Assembly: GCA_036897625.1 (NCBI GenBank)
Contig: JAYMTA010000725.1
Coordinates: 1 to 24,877 of the forward strand
Direction: 5' to 3'
Source of the DNA: Pelargonium cotyledonis
Lineage: Eukaryota; Streptophyta; Magnoliopsida; Geraniales; Geraniaceae
Length of the DNA stretch: 24,877 nucleotides
Position 1 is the first letter of the stretch. Each line of letters starts with the position of its first letter. The notes below the pieces were generated by a model. That model was given only the letters and a program-made list of their open reading frames with translations. It made no database searches and was not told where the DNA came from. The translations under genes and the position numbers were made by a program. Below, piece after piece: positions 10,037-21,087 of the stretch.

Positions 10037-12405
10037 GATTCCTAAATTCTTGTGGAAAACAAGATAATTGGTGACTGCCCGCGTGACCAACCCCAAAATG
10101 AGAGCAAGTAAGCGCTTTGAACTGAATGATAAGAAATGCATCTATAGATGCCTCTCTACAATTCTTATGTGTTTGTATATAATGTTATTTTCCGAATGTA
10201 AGAAATACTTGTGACAGTGCACATATGTAAATAGTGAAAACGAAATTGCTATTCAGTTGGCACTTATCTCGAACGTGGAAAGTGCTGATGATGAGTTAAT
10301 CCAGTAATAACCGAAAAGTTGAATGGCTGGAATTATTCTGAACAATTATAAATTCCTACATAGTTGCAGTCTTCTTGAACTACATATGTTTCACTGAGAT
10401 GATAAACACATTGCACGAATCAACGCAAAAATCGCATTTGAAATTCATATGAAACTTGGGGCAGAGCACCATTTACAACTTCAAATGCAGACATATTTGG
10501 AGCTGAAATAGCTAGAAATCTCATTATCGGTCGAAACATTTTGTATCCCATCCTAAGAAATTATCACTCTGGCTTATACTAGAGTAGAAGCTATTGTTAT
10601 AATTTTTATTTTATTTATGTGCATGTCATAACAAATTTATTACTCGGACAATATTGTTAATTTATGAATAAAAAACAAATAACATTGATTCAAATTATAT
10701 GTTGGGCTAAGTTGTTAATACCACTTTCAATTCATTTTGATGTCTCAGGTTTTGATGAGCGTATAGGATGAAATCTGTGAGGTGGAATTTAGGATGACAC
10801 TCCCTTTGAAAGCGACAAAATTGTTACTTCGATTCGAGTATGAAATCTAGTTACATGTAAAAAAATAAAATAAAAACTTCTAATGATGTTTGATAAATAA
10901 GGAACTAATATTTTATTAGAAATGCTAGATTAAGCAAAATCAAATGTTGAGATAACTTTAGAAATTCAATTAGAGTTCAAATCAAATAACATCAAAATGC
11001 AACTTGAAAAATAACAGATTCATTCTAATAATAAGAACAACAATACCAAACATGAGTATTAGAAATGGAACAAAATGTATTCCAAATCCTTTCAAAGCAC
11101 TCTGCATGGAAGAATCTTTTAGACTGGAATAGCATCAGCATACCAAACATATTAGACCCTTTCAACCATTATCAGTGCCTAGAAAAGTTTTCCACACTAG
11201 GAGATTAAGTAGTTTCACTTTCAACCAAGTAAGGTCAAGCCTCTAGGAAATATAAGTTCTATACAGAATTCTGTCTTGAGACAAATATAATTTTACTACT
11301 TAGCTAATTTCTTAACAAGGATTGCAATCTACTATCCTATAGAACCGATATATGCTCTAATGTCAATCTTCCAATGATGAGGCAGAATAAAGCTAAATGC
11401 AAAAGAATAAAAAAAGATTGTAATCCAGAACAACCCATTTACACATTAGATGCACAATTTTCAATTTCAAATCCAAGCAGTCAGCCGGCAACAAAAATTC
11501 AAATCAGCTACTATGAAGAAACTAGCACCAAAAGCAATCAATGTAAATTTTCAGTAGCAAATTTCAGCATTCCATTATAATATCTACGGAAATACAAATC
11601 TTTATCTCCAATAAAGAGACAACAAATCAGCTGCTTCGGGCAATAAAAGCAAAACATAAATAAACAGGAGCTGAGCTGAGAGCTAAGCCACATAGCCCAC
11701 CATTCAAAACAACCCAGACATGTATTTTACATTCAGGAACTGGTGATAAACATAACCATAAACCTATAAAGCATAACTAAATATTTTAGTATTGCACCAA
11801 ATATCACACACAAAAACTCGACTCTTTTCAAGCATTTCACTTCTGACAAGTGACATGTACACCAAAGCCAACAATGAACTACAACAGAGCTCCAAGTCAA
11901 TATGGTAATGCAGATACTCGCATCCTAAACACCGGGTCCTATAGTAATCTAAGCACTCCATAATTCCACAAAATTAGTTTATAACAATAATTTTCCTTCC
12001 ATACACATATATCTACAAATTAGATACAAAGACCAACTGAATGCCCTATTGAGCTACCCCACTTTTAGCAACAAGCAAAACAAGAAACTACTGTAAAAAT
12101 TAAGTTAAAATTCCAAACAAACAAGTACCAGAAAAATCAAGTAATTCAACACACAAACAAAAAAAAAAATATCAATCCATACATCAATGAGTAGGTATAA
12201 GCATCTGAAGCCAGAACATAATCAATTAAACTGAAAGAAATATTCATAAACTTCAAAAATTGAATCCAGAAATCACATATTTGTAGTTCAAACATAAAAG
12301 CTAAATATAAAGTCATCACACACAGACACGAAAACAGACATTTCCTCGCTATCATGTGTAATTAAGCGCAAAATTTCACTAAAACCCAAAAAACGAACTA
12401 AAGCT
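10037..12405. other. Gene-poor region between LCAT4-like and RPL27 (convergent 3' ends)
   Basis: This is AT-rich sequence between two genes that point at each other, so it should hold both 3' UTRs and their polyadenylation signals. A TGTATATAATGTTATT stretch at 10173-10189 is a plausible 3' end signal region for the LCAT4-like gene. I see no conserved protein, tRNA or structured RNA. The one longer ORF (11374-11580) has low-complexity Lys/Asn/Ser composition and no family resemblance. Confidence 0.6.
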
Positions 12406-12813
12406 CTAGAACCTGAGCTTGGTGAAAAACCAGCGGTTCTTGCCAGTCTTGAAGCGCTCTTCGAACTTGGCCTTGGTCGCCTTCGCCGCCGTGACCTTCT
12501 TGTCGCGAGAAGACAAGGCGTCGGTGGGAATCGCCTCCTTGAGGTCCACATCGAGAGTGTAGCGAGTGGGCATCAGGTGCTGGTAGTTCACGAGCTTGAT
12601 AAACGCCTTGACTCTCGATTTCTTCGCCGTCTTCTTGGCGGAGTCCTTGCGGATCACCTTGCTCGGGTACTTGGCCAGTCCGGCGACGAGGCAGTGGCCG
12701 TACGGCCGGTCACGGGTGCCCTCATCGAAGGCTTTGACGATGACGGCTTTGCGGCCGGCGTAGCGACCCTGGAGGATGACGACGGCCTTGTTCTGCTTGA
12801 GGAACTTCACCAT
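12406..12813 (-). CDS. RPL27: 60S ribosomal protein L27 (eL27)
   Basis: This is a single uninterrupted 135-codon frame, the standard plant eL27 length. The protein opens [20 protein letters not shown], where the KOW-type fold starts (about residues 5-40), continues through [13 protein letters not shown] and ends in [12 protein letters not shown], the hallmark C-terminus of the family. It is a component of the cytosolic large ribosomal subunit. Third codon positions are rich in G and C compared with the other genes here, as often seen for highly expressed plant ribosomal genes. There is no sign of retro-copy decay: a TATA box, telo-box and site II motifs lie upstream, so this looks like a functional locus. 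The intronless coding region is usual for this gene in plants as far as I recall. Confidence 0.97.
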   Translation of the reverse strand: MVKFLKQNKAVVILQGRYAGRKAVIVKAFDEGTRDRPYGHCLVAGLAKYPSKVIRKDSAKKTAKKSRVKAFIKLVNYQHLMPTRYTLDVDLKEAIPTDALSSRDKKVTAAKATKAKFEERFKTGKNRWFFTKLRF

Positions 12814-12877
12814 TTTTTTCCGATCAAATGCGGCCGTGAAAGAGAGAACCCTACCTGCTTGCTGCTGCTCAAGTGGC

Positions 12878-12913
12878 TAGGGTTTCTCTGGCTTGTGCGA
12901 GGTATTTATATAG
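12878..12913 (-). promoter_or_regulatory. RPL27 core promoter: TATA box and telo-box
   Basis: On the minus strand CTATATAAATA (12903-12913) is a good plant TATA box, about 90 bases before the ATG. AAACCCTA, a telo-box, lies at 12878-12885, near where transcription should begin. A pyrimidine-rich leader (CTCTCTTTC) follows. Telo-boxes paired with site II motifs are typical of plant ribosomal protein promoters. Confidence 0.75.
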
Positions 12914-12985
12914 ATGGTCATTTCTGGTGGGCGAGTTACATAAATGGGCGTAGAGAGATGGAATATTACGAAAATGGTACCGGTA

Positions 12986-13053
12986 TGGGCTTGAATTGGT
13001 TCTGGCATGGCCCATTTAGTGTTTTCTGTGTTGCTGGTTCTGAAAATGGCCCA
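12986..13053. promoter_or_regulatory. Cluster of TGGGCY (site II) motifs upstream of RPL27
   Basis: TGGGCT occurs at 12986-12991 on the plus strand. TGGGCC occurs on the minus strand at 13009-13014 and 13048-13053. All lie 70-150 bases upstream of the TATA box, the usual place for TCP-bound site II elements in ribosomal protein genes. They also sit in the shared divergent region with IMPL1, though some 830 bases from its start codon. Confidence 0.6.
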
Positions 13054-13069
13054 AATCGGATGAGCTGAG

Positions 13070-13886
13070 CTTTTAGGTTAGAAGAGACAGCTAAATTACA
13101 AAAAAAGTCCATAAAATTTTCATTTTTCGATATATTTATCATCGACAACCGGACATCATTTTTTAGGTAATAATTTTATTTACTCTCCGAAAAGAGCGTC
13201 GCCCTAAATTTTATCCTACAAATCCCCTACCATACCATCGACAAAGAGCTTTAAACTTGAGACCACAGAGAAAATTGAAAGTGTTTCTCAGTATTTCGAT
13301 CAAATTTGATCTTTGACTTTTTGTTACGACCTAACTTGGTCTTTTAATTTTTTTTGAACTCAAACTAATTCTGGAAGGTTGTACTTTCCAATTCGACGCG
13401 ATTTGATCATTGGATTTTGGGTTAAATGAGTTCAAACTTTCTTATATTTTAGAGTTAATTCATGTTTAGGATTTCAATCTCTGCATTTTTTATTTTTTAA
13501 AATTAAATTTAAGTTACATGTTGTACCAGGCTGTTCAGTAAGCTTTCGCTTGACCTGCAAACCGCTGAGAAACCTTGTGGAGGAGAGCATAGCGGTTTAG
13601 ATTGGAGACCACCGAAAGGTCATAAACAAGATGGGAAGATCTCTTGTTTCCAAAGACTATTATAATAGGCTAAAAAATTGGTCCAAGTATGAAAATTGAC
13701 GGAGACAATTATTTTCATCTTGTAAGAAAAGGTCGATGGGTATGTGTGTGCCGAGTACCCGGGTTCGGGTCATTCGCTCCGATCATCTTTCACATACAAT
13801 ACGGACTTCCAAATTTGTGGCGCACACAATTCACTGAGCGGAGAGACCGAGTCAGAAAAACCAGTGAGATCTCAACCTCCATTGAA
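13070..13886 (+). other. Upstream flank and probable 5' UTR of IMPL1
   Basis: This is the IMPL1 half of the divergent RPL27/IMPL1 intergenic region. It is AT-rich to about 13540, then less so. AAACCGCT (13560-13567) and AGCGGTTT (13592-13599) form an inverted pair. ATTATAATAGG near 13659 is the nearest TATA-like sequence. An ATG at 13689 is in frame with the IMPL1 start at 13887, with no stop between. Confidence 0.5.
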
Positions 13887-16800
13887 ATGGGTAGGTCTCT
13901 TATTTCCACCGCTAACATTCCCTTGAGATTTTCTCAAATACCCACATCAATTCGGCCCTCTAGCCGCCTGAACCAGCTTCCTCCATCGCCTTTCCCTGAA
14001 AATGCTCGACCTGGCTTTCCCAGAATCCATCATCGGAGCACCAGCTTATCGATCAACTTCTGCACCAGAGCTGTGCTGTCGGAAATTCCCAGTCAGAATC
14101 AGTACCTGAAAATGGGTTCGCAAGTAACGGGACCCATCCCACCCGCCCAGCTCATTCAAGTGGTCGAGACTGCCGCTAAGACTGGTGCAGAGGTTTGATT
14201 TGATTGCTGTTTCGCAATGCAAATGTGTGTGTTTTATCATCGAATTACTGAGGCATGACACTAAAAATTCCATGTCTATACGAAATACTGATACTTGGAA
14301 TATATAATTTACCCGTTTGGCTTGGTTTGTTGGAAATGAGATTGAATCTTACTGAAATTGCTAGGTTTGATTATAACCTGGATACTATCTCCCTCTTAAT
14401 GTAATGATCATTGTTTTTTTTTCATACATAGCTCAATTGGTTTTTGGTTTTCCACATACATGATACAGTCATTCTCAATATATATAAAATTGAGTATTTT
14501 TTTAATTGATGCTTGTAGTTATAGATAATTGAAATTTTTAGAAAGGATTATTTGTCAACTTTCAATCTGTGTCGGGCAGTAAGAATCATGGTTCTGGAAA
14601 TGAATTCAATTGCAATATTACGGCACAGTTATATGAGAACCTTCTGATGTCTGTATGAATAGATCAATCTTATGCAGTTGATTTGCGGCATAAATATATG
14701 TCTTTTATCCTAATCATTTCAAATGAAGGTACCTTTCGAATGGCTGAATTTACTTTGTTCCTTTTTAGGTTGTGATGGATGCTGTCAATAAGCCTCGGAA
14801 TATTACTTACAAGGGAGTAACTGACCTGGTGACTGAGTAAGACATTTTCCAAGTTCTCTCACTGTAACCAGTTCCTATAACTTGTTACGATAATGCATAA
14901 TTTGGATGAACATGATCTTTCCTTTGCACTATGAAGTAGAATATGAAATGCATTAGTAGATCAACAAATTTTCATTAATGAATCATGTAAATCCATTGGA
15001 AACTAAAATATAGGCAATTAGGCATGTTGAATGATAGTTGAGTTGCTAAAATTTGCTTGAAGTATTGAGTGCAGCTGTTTGATAATCAGTGTTTACTCGT
15101 CATGACTGGTCTCTTAGGCTCTTATCTATATGTTGTTATCTTTGCTTATAGTGCTACCAATTTGCCCTGATATGTTTAGTTAGAGATTATAGCATGCTAT
15201 TGATGTTCTCATAGTTCTTAGGATGTGCTTCAATACAATCTTTACTTCATATATTGAACCAAAATTTCACACTGTCTTTTTTACTTGCAGCACAGATAAA
15301 AAAAGTGAGGCTGCGATATTAGAAGTTGTGAGAAAGAACTTTGGAGATCATCTCATCCTTGGGGAGGAGGGAGGAATTATAGGAGATACATCATCTGATT
15401 ATCTCTGGTGTATTGATCCCTTAGGTTTGTTTTTTTACCATACTTCATTGTTGTGAGGATTTGCAGTTGTATGATATAGAGTGTTCAAGAAGTCTTCTGG
15501 AATATGAAAAATCATTTTAACTATATAATTTGTGATTTCAGTTGGTCCATAGGGAATTTAATTAACTATTTAATTTTGTTGAAGCTTTGGGTCCAGCCGC
15601 ATACACTTTCTGATTAAGAAATCTGTTCAGATATTCAGTCTCATGCATGTCTAGAGTTTATAAGGACTTGGTTAGTCTCTTCTTTGACTGGAACGTACCT
15701 CCTGGGAAATCTTTAATGCATATAACATCCTAATCTTGTGTTGATATATATTCCCTGATTTATTTATTTTGTGTAGTGTTTCTGTGACAGAGAAAAAAAA
15801 AGTTTCCAGCCCCAAAATTGCAGGAATGTGTCCATGAATTAATTACTGTTAAAGATGATTTTGTACATACTCAATGGGGTTGTATCTGAGCAGGAATTGG
15901 AAGGACTTTGTTCTGCCAAAAATATTTTATGGTCCCATAAGTTATGGTGATTTAATACAATATTGTACACTTATTACCTGTAATCTTCTTCTAATTATTA
16001 AACTGTGGATACTAAAGAAAGATGTGATCAAATTATATTGAATACTCTAGTTGACAGTGCCGCGGCGAAACTGTGCCAGGTTGGGACCGCTTACTATATT
16101 ACTTGAGCCCTCTTCTTAATAGCTTAGGCTTTGGGGTTGTAGAAATTTAGCATACATTACTTATAGAAAGAACTTTTTTTTTTTTTTTTTAAATTACAGT
16201 ATCAGCCTATGATAAAAATAACTGCATAAGTGGACACACATTCTCTATGATTTGGTTGTTGGAAATTTAAATTTCTTCTGTGTACCTGGCTCTACTTGTT
16301 TGCTTTATTTGTTTGGTCAGTTGTTGTTTTTCTAAGTGACCCATTTTTGATGTTTATGTTATCCAACTTTGATATTTTTGTAGATGGAACAACAAACTTT
16401 GCACATGGTTATCCTAGCTTTGCAGTTTCTGTGGGAGTTCTGTTTCGCGGAAAGCCTGCTGCCGCTTCTGTGGTACCAAATTCTTACCTTCACAATTTCT
16501 GTATTGCTATTTGCAAAAGTGTATGGTTGCTTGATTTCTTACAAATTCAATGAGAATCAAATGTTAAGTTAGAGTAAAATAAATCATAATAGCTTCAGTG
16601 CTTGCTAAAGGTCACTATTTGCCCTTGAAATGTGAAGAAGAATAGGAGTTACATTCTCAAACTTTGTTGCATTTACTGCCATTAAGACTGATTATTTTGC
16701 ATGTTCATGGGATGTGTTGGAGTCATTGCCAAAACGAGCATGCAACACAACATAGATAAGGCATTTTGTGTGTGCAACAATTGCCGGGAATTATGTAAGA

Positions 16801-18911
16801 AAGATGCTTATTTAGTTTATGCAAAAGGAAAGATGACATCATAGTTCATCTATTTAGGTAGAGTTCGTTGGAGGCCCTATGTGTTGGAATACCCGCACAT
16901 TTTCTGCAACAGCCGGTGAGTATATTTTGTACAAGTTGCCCAACTCTTTCTCTATTTTTTTTTAATCAGCTGGATAATTATGGTTGCCCTTCTTCCAAGG
17001 TGGCGGTGCATTTTGCAATGGCCAAAAAATTCACGTGAGTCAAGCTGATCAGGTAAATTCTTGGGAGTCTTATTGTTATACCTAAAGTTAACATCTTTTT
17101 AGTTTTCCCATGTCTGGCTTCTGTCATCCTTTCATCAGTTTGTTTTGACAATGGCGTGTGCATGGTTTTTGACAAGAGACCTTATGCTATTTGGTGGTGA
17201 TACAGAAAATATGTGACTTGCTCAGAATCTACTTTAACATTTACTAGGGCATTGCCCATGAAAAAGAGTGTTCTTACTCTTTCTTCAAGGCACCTGCTAA
17301 AAATGAATCTTGTATTAACATCTTGTTGAGTTAATTTTATCTCAGTAAGATTTCATTTTGTTGCCGTACAACTTCTCTTATTCCTGGTAGACAATAATTT
17401 TTTAAATTATATTAGGTGATGTTTGGACCCTGACATTTGATATGTAATTTGAATATTTCTGTTTCTTAATGCCGAATATCTTCCACTCGTCTTTAGGTGG
17501 AGCGATCTCTTCTAGTTACTGGCTTCGGGTATGAACATGATGATGCTTGGTCTACCAACATTGATTTATTCAAAGAATTTACTGATGTCAGCAGGGTAAT
17601 AATCTCAAATTTCCCATCAGAATGCTGTTGGTAGTATTGCACCTCATTACCTCTCTCTCGTACTGTTTAGGGTGTGAGAAGGCTAGGTGCTGCTGCAGTT
17701 GACATGTGTCATGTGGCTCTGGGTATTGTAGAAGCATATTGGGAGTATCGGCTTAAGCCTTGGGACATGGCTGCTGGTGTTTTGGTAATGTTTCTAGTGA
17801 TAATAGTTTTGCTAACATTTGCAGCATTCATTTAAAGTTGATGATTATTTTCTCATCAATTACATTAAAAATTCTAGAAAAAGGGGTACATCCCATGTTG
17901 AAGAGAAGCATACAGGTGAGAACCCAAAATATAAAAAACAAATTAACCTCTTAAACTCAAGTTTTATGACGTGTCCAATGAGGAATGAGAGCTAATGAGA
18001 AATAGAAATGTAGAAACGGCCTTAAGAAAAAAGGTGCAACTCCAACAATAAGAGTTTTAAACTTTGAATTGTGCACCTGTTGGCCCCAGCCCCCAGGTAC
18101 CTTATCAAACATTGGGGAGTATTCTAAAGAGTACCCAATTAGTATGCATCTCAAATCTTACCTCCTTTCACATCAGTATATCCAACTCTGTTCTAGACCT
18201 CATCATCATAGATCAAACTTCTCCTGGAACAGAACAGTTTATAAGATAATGACATGTTGTCTTTTCAGCAATCTTACCTGCAGTCGTAGCTGACTATGTT
18301 AAGGGTTAATTTTTCAGAAAGTTTTTTATTATAAGAAAAATAGTTTCTGAAGCAAAGCAGGCCACATTATATGGAATACAAACATCCTAAGTGTATCGGA
18401 AAGCATATTCACTATTCAGCAACCCATCCATTACCACTGAGCATCGAACATTAAGACTTAACCTAATATTCTGATAACTAGACAGTCTCCAATCCCATCA
18501 TAATCACCAAAATTTTGGGCCTCTCAATAAAGCATATGGTCATTAAAAGTTTTTTTTTTTTTTTGTAATTTTTAATATTTATATCTTTGTTATTGATGAT
18601 CTCTGCAAGGAAAAGCTTTCAACAGTATGTATCAAGATACATGATGATCTTAGATCTCACTTCTCCCCAAAAAAATGATTTTTGAATAAAAATTGGTTGC
18701 TCAATATGTGCTTCAAATTATTATTGAATTTGTATCATCCATTCTTGAACAGATAGTTGAAGAAGCTGGCGGAACAGTTACTCGTATGGATGGTGGAAAT
18801 TTTTGTGTATTCGATAGATCTGTTCTGGTATCTAATGGTGCAATCCATGCAAAAGTTAGTAAATTCCATTCCCTTTTCAATATCTATGTGGAAATTGCAT
18901 GTCAATTAATG

Positions 18912-18960
<49 letters not shown>

Positions 18961-19897
18961 CTTACATGAAGCTGGGTCTTAAACTGCTGACATGGAAGCT
19001 TTACTTGATCAAATTTTCTGTGTCAACGTATCTTATAGTTTCATACCCCTGATGCATCTCTTCCTGACGATGTAGTATTTTCTGGTAAGTAGACAGCTCA
19101 GTTAAGACTCAGTATTTTACTGTCATCTATGCAGTCAGTGGTGTGGCATGTTACAGAAGACGGGCTCTTCTGTATACCAAAATTGTGGAAAATGTTACTA
19201 AACATCTAGCTTTTATTTTTAGGTGAAAGGAAATGTGCTGTTTACAGCATGATGCAAACCAATTATGGAACTGTAGCAGTATAATGATATGAGCCTTTGG
19301 AGTTACTAATGTATGCATTATTCGAACATGTTTCTGTTTTTGCTGGATCATTCTAGGTGCCAAATTGATCAAGTTTTATAACAAGGAATTTTAATTGTAT
19401 AATAAAGCAATATTCCTGTGTCATTATCTATTATCTATCACTACATGTGAACATGTTTGACTGGTCAACCATTATTCTACCAATATGTTACAATGGTTAC
19501 TGTCAAACATGGCTGATGGCGAACTTGTTTCGTTGTTAACAGTTCATGATGATTCAATGACTTTCTTTTCTTCATTTTTCTTGACATTGACAAAATAACC
19601 TGAAATTAGATGTAAAGAAATGATAACTTGCTATGATCATGATGGCAATATTTGTACATTTGTATTTGTTCTTTCTAACGTGCAAGGAAATCGAAGTAAG
19701 TTGAATGAGAACATCCTAGTGGGATATTTTCTGTCATGATTCTAATACAATTACTCTATAGTGTGAAGATAAGTCTAACTTGTTATTGTGCAATGTAGCT
19801 TTTGGAGAGAATTGCACCCGCGACGGAGACACTGAAGAGCAAAGGAATTGATTTCTCGCTGTGGTTTAAGCCTGAAAATTACCGTACTGACCTTTGA
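13887..19897 (+). CDS. IMPL1: Inositol monophosphatase, chloroplastic (IMPL1 type)
   Basis: Coding exons are 13887-14192, 14769-14836, 15291-15424, 16384-16472, 16858-16915, 17000-17052, 17497-17595, 17671-17784, 18753-18854 and 19799-19897. All introns are GT-AG and the spliced frame gives 373 residues, close to the recalled length of Arabidopsis IMPL1 (about 371). Residues 1-60 or so are rich in Ser, Arg and Pro and poor in acidic residues, as in a chloroplast transit peptide. The magnesium-dependent phosphatase core is intact: GEEGG with Glu150, IDPLDGTTN with Asp167 and Asp170, and WDMAAG with Asp301, the four usual metal ligands. It should dephosphorylate inositol monophosphates in plastids, supplying free myo-inositol. 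The conserved start MGRSL matches the recalled family start, so ATG 13887 is preferred over the in-frame ATG at 13689. The IMPL2 histidinol-phosphatase branch is less likely given the close match to IMPL1 through the C-terminal SLWFKPE. Confidence 0.94.
17785..18752 (+). other. IMPL1 intron 8, large AT-rich intron with possible insert
   Basis: This is the longest IMPL1 intron together with intron 9. A more GC-balanced block at about 17990-18240, including CCCCAGCCCCCAGG (18086-18099), stands out and could be an old insertion, but I could not find convincing terminal repeats. A 16-17 base T run occurs near 18549. Confidence 0.35.
18914..18958 (+). repeat. (TC)n microsatellite, about 22 units, in IMPL1 intron 9
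   Basis: A perfect TC dinucleotide run lies some 60 bases downstream of the exon 9 donor. It is a likely length-polymorphic site between individuals. It does not affect the coding frame. Confidence 0.95.
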
Positions 19898-21087
19898 TAT
19901 GCCAATTCATTCATATTTCTGGGTAGAAAGATTTCTGCAGCAAGCAGGTGCTCTATACTGTACCCTAAACTGTTACTATTTTGCTTAGCACTCTTTTTTT
20001 TTTTTTTTTTTTTTAACTGGAAGTCATGCTTCATATCTCTTGTTTGTGTATTCTAATACAGAAGAAACATGCATTATGGGGATATGTATTTGGACTATCT
20101 CATCTACCTATCTATCATAAAAAGATGTTATTTCAAGATGACCTTTTCCATTTAGGGTTCATAAATCATAATTTACCTATCTTAATGAAAAATGAATCAT
20201 TATATTGAGAAGACAGCTTTATTTCTATAACTCGGTTTACAGATGCAGAATGGTTGGAGTGACTTTCATTGTAATTGTTGAATTATTCCACATTAAAAGA
20301 ATATGAAATTTGAGAGCACTTGATATACTAGTTGGGCCCGCCACCTTTTAGGTTTTTTTTAGGTTTGAAGTTTAATATTATCAGAGCTGGTTTAGTAATA
20401 GGTCTATTTGAATTTGAAGTTTGACACACCTTGATTTCATCCTCCTAATAACTTAGGATTTTGGATTTGAGTAAGTGAAGTTTTCACTTATGATTTCTGT
20501 TAATATACCATTTCTGAAGACTTCCATGATACTACATTGGCCAGTCTTAAGGATTCTGTGTTTTTCCTTCAATCCAATAGATTCAGGAGTTCTTGAAATA
20601 TTGTGAAATGGATAGAGGCTTGTGTGATAATACCCATCTTATAAAGTCTAGTTTTCCAATGTATATAGATGAAATGATGGACATTCGTTTACTTGAGGTG
20701 TGGTTGTGTATGATTTATGAACTTATCATGTGGTGGGCTCCCAATACTTTAATTTCCTTGTATGATCCTTCTGAATGAAATACTACTTTCACATTCTTGC
20801 TTGGAGGTTTTTTAAATAAAAGAAGAAGACATGTATAACATCATCAAATTGGAATATGTCTGGGATTTTTGCAAGTTGGTGCTGCAAAGCTGATGAACTT
20901 ATTTGTAGTTAGAAGTCATTGCTTCGAAACTTGGTAATTCAATATATATTTGCTCGGACTGAAGTTTTGAACTAAAATTAGGAGGGAACTTTAGCTTTCT
21001 ACTGCAATAATAATTTTGAAGATCTCTGCAAGTAGTTTATTCTTATTATTTGTTATACTGCCTTGCATATTTACTTAAAATTGTTGA
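19898..21087. other. Convergent intergenic region between IMPL1 and the PP2 gene
   Basis: This region holds the 3' UTRs of both genes. A 21-base T run is at 19994-20014. A possible 3' UTR intron of IMPL1 could run from GCAG|GTGCTC (donor near 19947) to TTTACAG|ATGC (acceptor near 20241), after which TTGTAATTGTTGAATTATTC resembles a transcript end; this is speculative. ORFs at 20026-20208 and 20593-20778 show no family resemblance. Confidence 0.45.
20317..20387 (+). mobile_element. LTR end plus primer-binding-site relic
   Basis: The phrase CACTTGATATACTAGTTGGG followed by CCC is nearly identical (22 of 23) to 2997-3019 in LCAT4-like intron 1. Downstream, AGGTTTGAAGTTTAA leads into TATTATCAGAGC (20376-20387), which matches 10 of 12 bases of TGGTATCAGAGC, the common plant LTR primer-binding site. 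This fits the 3' border of a left LTR followed by its PBS, with the rest of the element not recognisable. Confidence 0.4.

Noticed and set aside
11374..11580. 68-codon plus-strand ORF in the gene-poor region
   Set aside because: Its composition is low-complexity Lys/Asn/Gln/Ser, as expected from AT-rich intergenic DNA, with no family match.
12577..13068. 163-codon plus-strand ORF antisense to RPL27 and its promoter
   Set aside because: It is a mirror of the GC-rich RPL27 codons continuing through the promoter. The eL27 reading on the other strand is certain.
16296..16572. Hydrophobic ORFs around IMPL1 exon 4
   Set aside because: They are intron read-through and a shifted frame of the exon encoding DGTTNFAHGYPSF.
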